Origin: an uncultured Blautia sp.
GTDB lineage: Bacteria > Bacillota > Clostridia > Lachnospirales > Lachnospiraceae
Length of the DNA stretch: 14,577 bases
Assembly: GCA_900547615.1 (NCBI GenBank)
Contig: URHH01000060.1
Coordinates: 1-14,577 of the forward strand
Direction: 5' to 3'
Each line of letters starts with the position of its first letter. The stretch's first letter is position 1. Shown here piece after piece: positions 1 to 6,990 of this stretch. The position numbers were made by a program, and so were the translations under genes. A model generated the notes under the pieces. That model was not told the DNA's origin, made no database searches, and saw nothing but the letters and a program-made list of their open reading frames with translations.

Positions 1-1472
1 TAATTTCTAAGGGTTGCCGCATGCATAATGTTCTCCTGGGTTGCCTCGGAAATATCGATTTCCCCTGTCTTCTTACCCTCGCACATTACCACGATACGGT
101 CACTCATTCTTAAAATTTCTGTCATCTCAGAGGAAATCATGATAATCGACTTTCCTGCTGCTACCAGTTCATTCATTAAGTGATAAATCTCACTCTTCGC
201 TCCTACGTCGATTCCTCTTGTAGGCTCATCGAAGATTAGTATGTCACAGTTCCTTACAAGCCATTTTGCAATAACGACTTTCTGCTGGTTTCCTCCTGAC
301 AGGTTTACCACTAACTGGTCTACATTCGGAGTCTTTGTCTTTAAGGATTCTACATACTGCTGGGCGATCTCCCGTTCTTTCTTCTTATTGATGAAGATTC
401 CCTTCATAAACTCGCCCATTGTTGCCATTGTGGTATTCTCTGCCACACTCTTTCCCACTACGATCCCGTATCTCTTACGGTCCTCGGAAAGGTATCCGAT
501 TCCGCATTTTACTGCATCCATCGGGTTTTTAATATCCACTTTTTCTCCATTTACATAGATGTCTCCGCTCTCCTTCGGGTCCGCTCCGAACAGCGCTCTC
601 GCTGTCTCTGTTCTTCCCGCTCCCATAAGTCCGGAGAATCCCAGGATCTCTCCTTTATGAAGCTCAAAGCTTACGTCGCGCACCATTCTTCCTGCATTTA
701 AGTGTTCTACCTTCAGAACTACAGGCGCATCCGGCGCTACCGTACTCTCTGTCTTCGGGTCTTCATAAATGACACGGCCTACCATCATGTTGATGATGTC
801 GTCCTTTGTGGATTCTTTTGTGATTAGAGTTCCCACATATCCTCCGTCTCTCATGACGGTTACTCTGTCTGTAATGACTTTGATCTCGTCCATTCGATGG
901 GATATGTATACGATTCCAAGCTGCTTCTCCCGGAGGTCCCGAATGATCTTGAAAAGCTCTTCGATCTCCGTCTCTGTAAGCGCTGCTGACGGTTCGTCAA
1001 AAATAATTACCTTTGCATCATGGGAAATCGCTTTTGCAATTTCACACATCTGCTGTTTTCCTACGGTAAGATTTCCCATCTTCTCAGTCGGGTCGATGTC
1101 GATGTTTAACTGCGCAAACAGCTTTCTCGCTTCCTCATTCATCTTTTTGTCGTTGATGAGTTTTCCGCTCATCATCTCACGTCCGATGAAAATGTTCTGC
1201 GCCACTGTCAGATGGTTCATCATGTTAAGCTCCTGGTGCACGATCACGATACCTGCGTCCTGGGCTTCTCTCGGGTTGGAAAATGTTACGTCCTTTCCCT
1301 CGTAGGTAATGGTTCCGGAATCCTTGCTGTAAATACCTGTCAGTACCTTCATCAGTGTGGACTTACCTGCTCCGTTCTCTCCCATCAGGGCATGAACTTC
1401 GCCTTTTCTGATTTCAAGGTCTACATGGTCAAGTGCGTGTACACCGGGGAACGACTTGTCTATGCCTTTCAT
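1..1472. repeat. Perfect 1472-bp direct repeat, unit 1 (ATPase copy B)
   Basis: Bases 1-1472 match 2528-3999 with no mismatch that I could find when comparing the two stretches line by line. Identity breaks at 1473/4000, after which 5 of 21 bases differ up to the start codons and the upstream sequences are then unrelated. The repeat therefore covers almost exactly one coding sequence. Its other end coincides with the window edge. Confidence 0.95.
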
Positions 1473-1493
1473 TGTTAAAATGACTTCACCCAT
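1..1493 (-). CDS. Sugar ABC transporter ATP-binding protein, copy B (3' end cut by window edge)
   Basis: This is a two-domain ATPase of the RbsA/MglA/XylG family, which powers monosaccharide import through an RbsC-type permease on the inner face of the membrane. The frame is open from the ATG at 1493-1491 to base 1, and only the last base of the stop codon is missing, so all 497 residues are present. From codon 8 on, the DNA is identical to the ATPase gene at 2527-4020, so the same motifs apply: Walker A GENGAGKST at residues 38-46, and LSGGNQQ at 398-404. The start is supported by an AGGTGA ribosome site a few bases upstream. The gene begins 32 bases after the permease stop and probably belongs to the same transcript. 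Codons 1-7 differ from the other copy at five bases, four of them synonymous and one swapping the start codon. A recent duplication, gene conversion or a collapsed assembly repeat could explain the identity. Confidence 0.9.
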   Translation of the reverse strand, partial: MGEVILTMKGIDKSFPGVHALDHVDLEIRKGEVHALMGENGAGKSTLMKVLTGIYSKDSGTITYEGKDVTFSNPREAQDAGIVIVHQELNMMNHLTVAQNIFIGREMMSGKLINDKKMNEEARKLFAQLNIDIDPTEKMGNLTVGKQQMCEIAKAISHDAKVIIFDEPSAALTETEIEELFKIIRDLREKQLGIVYISHRMDEIKVITDRVTVMRDGGYVGTLITKESTKDDIINMMVGRVIYEDPKTESTVAPDAPVVLKVEHLNAGRMVRDVSFELHKGEILGFSGLMGAGRTETARALFGADPKESGDIYVNGEKVDIKNPMDAVKCGIGYLSEDRKRYGIVVGKSVAENTTMATMGEFMKGIFINKKKEREIAQQYVESLKTKTPNVDQLVVNLSGGNQQKVVIAKWLVRNCDILIFDEPTRGIDVGAKSEIYHLMNELVAAGKSIIMISSEMTEILRMSDRIVVMCEGKKTGEIDISEATQENIMHAATLRN

Positions 1494-1525
1494 GTCTTCA
1501 CCTATATGTCCTTTCTAATGATTGA

Positions 1526-2515
1526 TTAGTTCTTTCTCTTTTTGCTTCGTACATCGGCGTAAACAGCCAGAATTACGATAATACCGGTAATTACATACTG
1601 ATAATCCTTCTGGAAGCCCATTGCCAGAATACCTTCCTGAAGAAGAGAGATGATCATGACACCGATAATACTTCCTCCGATGGAAGCCACACCGCCTGCC
1701 ATAGAAGTTCCACCCATTACACAGCTTGCGATTGCATCATTGTTAAAGGTATCACCAAGACCAGGCTGTACTGTTGTATAAGCTCCTACATATGCGATAG
1801 CTGCAAATCCTGCAAGAGTACCGCAGATCACATATGCGATCATTTCCCATTTTTTTACGTTTACACCGGAAAGACGAACTGCCTCTTTGTTGCTTCCAAG
1901 ACAGAGGATATAACGTCCGATCTTTGTGTTATTCAGGATGATCGCGCAGATTACTGCAACAATCAGGAGAATGATCAGACCTGTCGGAATATCCACACCG
2001 CCGATTTCCATACGGATCAGGTTACGGTACCAGCCGAGCCCGTTTTCATCTGTTGCCTGCGGCCAGCTTACAGACTGTGTTGCTGTAAATACAGAACCAA
2101 CACCTTTTGCAAGCATCATAAGAGCCATAGAAGAGATGAAGGACGGAAGTCCCATATACGCTACTAAAAATCCGTTCATAATACCAAACACAAGACCAAC
2201 TGCAATACATACGAGAAGTGCTACTGCAACCGGTACACCGTCTTTTGTAAGAAGACGTCCGCCTACTAAAGCTGCACAGAACATAACCGGTCCAATGGAA
2301 AAGTCAATTCCGCCGGTTGCAATTACAAAAGTAACGCCCAGTGCTAAAAATCCCAGGAAGTACGCATAGTTCAGCGCACTTAAAATACGGGAATAGCTAA
2401 GGAATGTAGGGCTGATGACTGCGAATACAATGTACATCAGAAGAAGTACACCGCATAAAACAATTCGGTTAAATCCAACTTTTTTCACAAATGGACTGTT
2501 TTTAAATTTTTCCAT
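1526..2515 (-). CDS. Sugar ABC transporter permease, RbsC family
   Basis: This is an inner-membrane permease of 329 residues for a monosaccharide ABC importer, in the RbsC/MglC/XylH group (BPD_transp_2 type). In this family the permease usually acts as a homodimer on the two-domain ATPase. The N-terminus is basic (FVKKVGF), followed by about eight to ten hydrophobic segments. The family stretch LALGVTFVIATGGIDFSIG lies near residues 57-75. The cytoplasmic loop with GSNKEAVRLSGVNV near residues 206-219 is the usual ATPase-contact region. The ATG is preceded by GGAGG, which overlaps the end of ATPase copy A; only 11 bases separate the two genes, so they are probably translationally coupled. ATPase copy B follows 32 bases later. 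The substrate cannot be told from sequence. L-fucose is suggested only by the fucU and fucI genes elsewhere in the window. Confidence 0.93.
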   Translation of the reverse strand: MEKFKNSPFVKKVGFNRIVLCGVLLLMYIVFAVISPTFLSYSRILSALNYAYFLGFLALGVTFVIATGGIDFSIGPVMFCAALVGGRLLTKDGVPVAVALLVCIAVGLVFGIMNGFLVAYMGLPSFISSMALMMLAKGVGSVFTATQSVSWPQATDENGLGWYRNLIRMEIGGVDIPTGLIILLIVAVICAIILNNTKIGRYILCLGSNKEAVRLSGVNVKKWEMIAYVICGTLAGFAAIAYVGAYTTVQPGLGDTFNNDAIASCVMGGTSMAGGVASIGGSIIGVMIISLLQEGILAMGFQKDYQYVITGIIVILAVYADVRSKKRKN

Positions 2516-2526
2516 TTCCGTTCCTC

Positions 2527-4020
2527 CTAATTTCTAAGGGTTGCCGCATGCATAATGTTCTCCTGGGTTGCCTCGGAAATATCGATTTCCCCTGTCTTCT
2601 TACCCTCGCACATTACCACGATACGGTCACTCATTCTTAAAATTTCTGTCATCTCAGAGGAAATCATGATAATCGACTTTCCTGCTGCTACCAGTTCATT
2701 CATTAAGTGATAAATCTCACTCTTCGCTCCTACGTCGATTCCTCTTGTAGGCTCATCGAAGATTAGTATGTCACAGTTCCTTACAAGCCATTTTGCAATA
2801 ACGACTTTCTGCTGGTTTCCTCCTGACAGGTTTACCACTAACTGGTCTACATTCGGAGTCTTTGTCTTTAAGGATTCTACATACTGCTGGGCGATCTCCC
2901 GTTCTTTCTTCTTATTGATGAAGATTCCCTTCATAAACTCGCCCATTGTTGCCATTGTGGTATTCTCTGCCACACTCTTTCCCACTACGATCCCGTATCT
3001 CTTACGGTCCTCGGAAAGGTATCCGATTCCGCATTTTACTGCATCCATCGGGTTTTTAATATCCACTTTTTCTCCATTTACATAGATGTCTCCGCTCTCC
3101 TTCGGGTCCGCTCCGAACAGCGCTCTCGCTGTCTCTGTTCTTCCCGCTCCCATAAGTCCGGAGAATCCCAGGATCTCTCCTTTATGAAGCTCAAAGCTTA
3201 CGTCGCGCACCATTCTTCCTGCATTTAAGTGTTCTACCTTCAGAACTACAGGCGCATCCGGCGCTACCGTACTCTCTGTCTTCGGGTCTTCATAAATGAC
3301 ACGGCCTACCATCATGTTGATGATGTCGTCCTTTGTGGATTCTTTTGTGATTAGAGTTCCCACATATCCTCCGTCTCTCATGACGGTTACTCTGTCTGTA
3401 ATGACTTTGATCTCGTCCATTCGATGGGATATGTATACGATTCCAAGCTGCTTCTCCCGGAGGTCCCGAATGATCTTGAAAAGCTCTTCGATCTCCGTCT
3501 CTGTAAGCGCTGCTGACGGTTCGTCAAAAATAATTACCTTTGCATCATGGGAAATCGCTTTTGCAATTTCACACATCTGCTGTTTTCCTACGGTAAGATT
3601 TCCCATCTTCTCAGTCGGGTCGATGTCGATGTTTAACTGCGCAAACAGCTTTCTCGCTTCCTCATTCATCTTTTTGTCGTTGATGAGTTTTCCGCTCATC
3701 ATCTCACGTCCGATGAAAATGTTCTGCGCCACTGTCAGATGGTTCATCATGTTAAGCTCCTGGTGCACGATCACGATACCTGCGTCCTGGGCTTCTCTCG
3801 GGTTGGAAAATGTTACGTCCTTTCCCTCGTAGGTAATGGTTCCGGAATCCTTGCTGTAAATACCTGTCAGTACCTTCATCAGTGTGGACTTACCTGCTCC
3901 GTTCTCTCCCATCAGGGCATGAACTTCGCCTTTTCTGATTTCAAGGTCTACATGGTCAAGTGCGTGTACACCGGGGAACGACTTGTCTATGCCTTTCATG
4001 GTTAAGATAACTTCTCCCAC
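2527..4020 (-). CDS. Sugar ABC transporter ATP-binding protein, copy A (GTG start)
   Basis: This complete 497-residue ATPase has two nucleotide-binding domains, as in RbsA and MglA. Domain 1 (about 5-240) has Walker A GENGAGKST at 38-46, the degenerate signature LTVGKQQ at 142-148, Walker B IFDEP ending at 168 with catalytic Glu167, and the switch His199. Domain 2 (about 258-495) has a degenerate Walker A, SGLMGAGRT at 287-295, with Arg294 where Lys is usual. It keeps a good signature, LSGGNQQ at 398-404, and FDEP at 421-424, but has Ser instead of the switch His near 454. One weak ATP site of this kind is typical of the family. The start is GTG at 4020-4018, with GGAGGG upstream. It is the first gene of the transporter transcript and lies after its own promoter. 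Residues GLMGAGRTE resemble RbsA more than MglA, but I do not assign a substrate. Confidence 0.95.
   Translation of the reverse strand: MGEVILTMKGIDKSFPGVHALDHVDLEIRKGEVHALMGENGAGKSTLMKVLTGIYSKDSGTITYEGKDVTFSNPREAQDAGIVIVHQELNMMNHLTVAQNIFIGREMMSGKLINDKKMNEEARKLFAQLNIDIDPTEKMGNLTVGKQQMCEIAKAISHDAKVIIFDEPSAALTETEIEELFKIIRDLREKQLGIVYISHRMDEIKVITDRVTVMRDGGYVGTLITKESTKDDIINMMVGRVIYEDPKTESTVAPDAPVVLKVEHLNAGRMVRDVSFELHKGEILGFSGLMGAGRTETARALFGADPKESGDIYVNGEKVDIKNPMDAVKCGIGYLSEDRKRYGIVVGKSVAENTTMATMGEFMKGIFINKKKEREIAQQYVESLKTKTPNVDQLVVNLSGGNQQKVVIAKWLVRNCDILIFDEPTRGIDVGAKSEIYHLMNELVAAGKSIIMISSEMTEILRMSDRIVVMCEGKKTGEIDISEATQENIMHAATLRN
2528..3999. repeat. Perfect 1472-bp direct repeat, unit 2 (ATPase copy A)
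   Basis: This is the second unit of the direct repeat, offset by 2527 bases from unit 1 and in the same orientation. The permease gene lies between the two units. Homologous recombination between them would delete or amplify one ATPase plus the permease. Confidence 0.95.
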
Positions 4021-4063
4021 AATTCTCCCTCCATTCTTTCCCTTATTTGGTCACGGCCTTCTC

Positions 4064-4077
4064 ACCGCAAACGCGGT
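4064..4077. promoter_or_regulatory. Small GC-rich inverted repeat in the ATPase leader
   Basis: The stretch ACCGCAAACGCGGT has 5-bp arms (ACCGC/GCGGT) around a 4-base spacer. It lies between the -10 box of the transporter promoter and the ATPase ribosome site, in otherwise AT-rich sequence. It could be an operator half-pair or a leader hairpin. Only the symmetry supports it. Confidence 0.35.
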
Positions 4078-4096
4078 CTGCCTGCCAACTGTAAAT

Positions 4097-4125
4097 ATTA
4101 TAGAACCTGTTTCTTAAAATTTTAA
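4097..4125 (-). promoter_or_regulatory. Sigma-A-type promoter for the transporter operon
   Basis: On the minus strand a perfect TATAAT (-10) at 4102-4097 is preceded by TTAAAA (-35, 4 of 6 matches to TTGACA) at 4125-4120 with a 17-base spacer. It lies about 75 bases upstream of the GTG of ATPase copy A and downstream of the terminator at 4141-4184. The transporter can thus be transcribed separately from the sensor genes. The weak -35 box would fit a promoter needing an activator such as the AraC-type regulator encoded upstream, which is inference. Confidence 0.6.
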
Positions 4126-4140
4126 TGGAATATCTTATAA

Positions 4141-4184
4141 AAAAAGGTTAAAAATTTACGATACCATAAATTTTTAACCTTTTT
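4141..4184 (-). terminator. Rho-independent terminator after the sensor operon
   Basis: A perfect 18-bp inverted repeat (arms 4141-4158 and 4167-4184, AAAAAGGTTAAAAATTTA and its complement) has an 8-base loop. On the minus strand the stem ends in a T run, as in an intrinsic terminator. It begins 9 bases after the stop codon of the sugar-binding protein gene. The stem is AT-rich, so strength is uncertain, and it may leak into the transporter genes. Confidence 0.75.
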
Positions 4185-4192
4185 CTTATTTT

Positions 4193-5209
4193 TTACTGAT
4201 TTTTTTGTAAAGAGGGACTCTGCGATTTAAAAGGAAAAAGCAGCTTTTCCACCTCTCTGTCATACATATTCTCCGGTGTGACGATCTGACAGCCGGAATC
4301 GAGAAAGGGATTTACTTCCTCCCCTTCCAGGTAGCGAAGGGTTTCCCGGACGCTCATATACCCCATCTTAAAAGCTTTCTGTACCACAAAGCACTGAAAA
4401 ATGCCCTGCTCCATAAGCTGAATCGCTTCCTGGGAGCTGTCAATTCCCACAACCTTTACTCTGTCCTGAACTCCCATCTCCTTTACGGCTCTGGCAGCTC
4501 CCACGGAGGAATACTCATTCATCCCCGCGATCATCTGAAGATCCGGATATTTTCTTAAAAGCTCTTTTGTCAGTTCATAAGAACGCTCATAAACAGAATT
4601 GCAGTATACCACCTCGACCACATTTTTTTCCAGTTTCCCAAGACCTTTCCTGAAACCTTCCTCTCTCTCCATTGCCGTGGATACTCCCTGGACGTGACTT
4701 ACAATGGCAATTGTCCCATCCGGTTTCAAAAGATCCGCGGCATATTTTCCAAGTTTTTTTCCCGCGTCCAGATTATCAGTAGAAACCATAAGATCCTGTT
4801 CTCCCGATTCCGTATACGAATCAATAAATGTGATAACTGTCCCCTGCTCTTTCGCTGTTTTCAGAGCCTTTTCATACGCCTTTGAGGAATAACTGGACGG
4901 AGAAAATAAAATCGCATCCGGCATTTCTTTTACCGCCTGTTCTAAAAGCTCTTCCTGTTTTTTTACGTCCTGTTCCCGTTCGGGCGCCATGATCTTAATT
5001 TTTGCCCCGTACTCTTTTGCTGCCATCTGCGTTCCGGAAATAAGAGAAGTCCAGAAATCATTTGTGCCGTCTTCTGTTTTGGGAATGTAGATCAGATCCC
5101 ACTCTTTGTTTCTCTTCTTCTGCTGCTGATAATACCCGGCAGAAATCCCGATACAGATGAGAAGGGCGATCACTCCTGCCGTAATCCACTTTCCATATTT
5201 TCTCATCAT
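4193..5209 (-). CDS. Membrane-anchored sugar-binding protein, probable sensor partner of the kinase
   Basis: This 338-residue protein is of the periplasmic-binding type related to RbsB/MglB (Periplasmic_binding_4 fold). It has one N-terminal hydrophobic segment (about 10-26) after basic residues. Cys19 sits in LLIC, which is not a good lipobox, so the segment is more likely an uncleaved anchor than a lipoprotein signal. The binding domain starts near 37 (WDLIYIPKTEDGTNDFW) and shows family landmarks such as AILFSPSS, FIDSYTESGE, GMNEYSSVGAARAVKE and VVGIDSSQEA. The ATG overlaps the stop of the histidine kinase by 4 bp, so the two are co-translated, and a terminator follows. Such proteins next to YesM/LytS kinases (for example XylFII with LytS in clostridia) act as extracellular sugar receptors for the kinase. 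It could instead, or also, feed the ABC transporter, since no other binding protein gene is visible here. Confidence 0.88.
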   Translation of the reverse strand: MMRKYGKWITAGVIALLICIGISAGYYQQQKKRNKEWDLIYIPKTEDGTNDFWTSLISGTQMAAKEYGAKIKIMAPEREQDVKKQEELLEQAVKEMPDAILFSPSSYSSKAYEKALKTAKEQGTVITFIDSYTESGEQDLMVSTDNLDAGKKLGKYAADLLKPDGTIAIVSHVQGVSTAMEREEGFRKGLGKLEKNVVEVVYCNSVYERSYELTKELLRKYPDLQMIAGMNEYSSVGAARAVKEMGVQDRVKVVGIDSSQEAIQLMEQGIFQCFVVQKAFKMGYMSVRETLRYLEGEEVNPFLDSGCQIVTPENMYDREVEKLLFPFKSQSPSLQKNQ

Positions 5210-6990
5210 CTGCCTCCTGTATTCATGGGAATAGTGATCACAGCCTTCGTTCCCTCGTTTCGTCTGCTTTTATACACAATTCCATATTCTTCTCCATAAT
5301 AAAGTTTCAGACGCTTCTGCACATTGTACACACCCACTCCATTTGAATGATAATTTACTTTATGCTTTTCAAAAATATGAGCAAGTGTTTCTTCGTCCAT
5401 TCCCACTCCGTTATCTTCTACTTCAAGAACCGCCTTTTCTCCTTCCTGATAACCGTGTACTACAAGTAACCCCTTACTGTCCTTGTATTTCAGTCCGTGA
5501 TAAATAGCGTTTTCGATAATAGGCTGTAAAACCAGCTTGATGATCTTTACTCCGGAAACAGCCGGAGAAATATCAATCTGAAATTCCAGCTTATCCTTGT
5601 ATCGCATTTTCTGGATCGTAAGGTAGCTTCTTGCATATTCCGCTTCCTGACCGACAGATACCAGTTCATCTTCGTTACTGATGCTCTGCCTTAAAAGTCG
5701 GGCAAGAGAGGCAGTCATAAGCACAACTTCCTCGTTTTTCTTTCCCTCTGCCATCCATATGATAGAATCCAGCGTATTATAAAGAAAATGTGGATTTATC
5801 TGAGACTGAAGGGCTTTCAGTTCACTTTTTCTTTTCTGCTCCTGCTCATGAATATTCTGCTCCATAAGTTCCTCAATCCTGTGGGTCATCACATTAAAGG
5901 ATTCCGTAAGACTTCCTATTTCATTTTCCGAAGAAACCTCAATGTCTGTTGCCGGAAAGTCTCCTGTCTGCACCTTTTGCATGGAATCCCGAAGGCGCTG
6001 AATGGGATATGTGATATTTCTTGCAAGCACCCTGGAAAGAATCAGCGCCAGAACAATAAGCCCCGCCGCGCAGATTACATAAATCCGCTGTGCCTGTCGG
6101 CTGCTCTTTAATAATTCCGCCACATTCATACAGCCAACGACTGTCCAGCCCGTTTTATCGGAACGGGAAATAGTATAGATTTTCTCATGTTCTCCCTTTC
6201 CTATAGTGACCGTATCTGTATCTGAGTTCATAACCGCATCTATATTTTCCGTCTGCAGCTCGTTATAAAGTTGCTGCTGCTGCGGGTGATACACAATGTT
6301 TCCATCCTGATCCACAATAAAAACATAACCCTTATCCCCGATGCTGTTCTGATCGCACAGCTCGCTGATCGCACTGTAGTTCAAATCAATAAATACAGCG
6401 CCGTTAGAGGCACGGCTTCCCACTATATTAGAAATCCCCCTGCTCATGGTAATTACCCAGGGACGTTCCCCCTCGATCACATGCTGTACATGAGAAGAAG
6501 TAAGGATTGACTGTCCTGTATTTCCCACAGCTTTCCTGTACCACTCCTGTGTAGAAAGATCCAGATCCGGATTTTGTGACGGATACCCCGTATTAAAAAG
6601 AGAGGTTCCACCATCGCACACAAGCCCGATATTTCGAATATCTGACCTTCCCTTTAAAATAATACTGAACTGTTCCAGAAGACGTTTTTTATGTCCTCCA
6701 TCCGTATTCTCCCGAAACAGATAATACTGCGCGTCCTCGCTTCCCGAAATAACAGATACAATATTATCCATGTAAGTAATATAGGAATCTATATTCTGGT
6801 TTATCTGCTTTGTAATTGTCTGCGTATAAAGAAGAGAATTTTCAAAAATTGCCGAATCTGTATACTGCACTGACACCGCCGTTACAATCAGCACTGCCGA
6901 CAGCACCAGCATGGCAACTCCTGCAAAAATCGTACTCTGTATACTTTTAAAATGTCTGGTAAGGCGAAGCCCTATCCTGGATTCCTTCAT
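5206..6990 (-). CDS. Sensor histidine kinase, YesM/LytS-like, with extracellular Cache-type domain
   Basis: This 594-residue membrane kinase has a first membrane segment at about 20-42 and an extracellular region at about 43-300 that resembles a double-Cache sensor (motif GYVFIVDQDGNIVYHP near 221-236). The second membrane segment is at about 303-323, followed by a HAMP linker (about 324-378). The His_kinase domain carries NPHFLYNTLDS with the phospho-accepting His401. The ATPase domain has the N box IIENAIYHG (Asn494), DNGVGM at 526-531 and GVGVYN at 551-556. Family members phosphorylate AraC-type response regulators; the partner here is the gene directly upstream, overlapping by 4 bp (ATGA). 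The sugar-binding protein gene downstream also overlaps by 4 bp. The kinase therefore seems to have two possible inputs, its own Cache domain and the binding protein. Confidence 0.95.
   Translation of the reverse strand: MKESRIGLRLTRHFKSIQSTIFAGVAMLVLSAVLIVTAVSVQYTDSAIFENSLLYTQTITKQINQNIDSYITYMDNIVSVISGSEDAQYYLFRENTDGGHKKRLLEQFSIILKGRSDIRNIGLVCDGGTSLFNTGYPSQNPDLDLSTQEWYRKAVGNTGQSILTSSHVQHVIEGERPWVITMSRGISNIVGSRASNGAVFIDLNYSAISELCDQNSIGDKGYVFIVDQDGNIVYHPQQQQLYNELQTENIDAVMNSDTDTVTIGKGEHEKIYTISRSDKTGWTVVGCMNVAELLKSSRQAQRIYVICAAGLIVLALILSRVLARNITYPIQRLRDSMQKVQTGDFPATDIEVSSENEIGSLTESFNVMTHRIEELMEQNIHEQEQKRKSELKALQSQINPHFLYNTLDSIIWMAEGKKNEEVVLMTASLARLLRQSISNEDELVSVGQEAEYARSYLTIQKMRYKDKLEFQIDISPAVSGVKIIKLVLQPIIENAIYHGLKYKDSKGLLVVHGYQEGEKAVLEVEDNGVGMDEETLAHIFEKHKVNYHSNGVGVYNVQKRLKLYYGEEYGIVYKSRRNEGTKAVITIPMNTGGR

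Noticed and set aside
241..1478. Plus-strand open frames inside both ATPase copies (for example at 241-558 and 769-1305)
   Set aside because: They are antisense to a strongly conserved ATPase, have no recognisable domains and occur in both copies only because the copies are identical.
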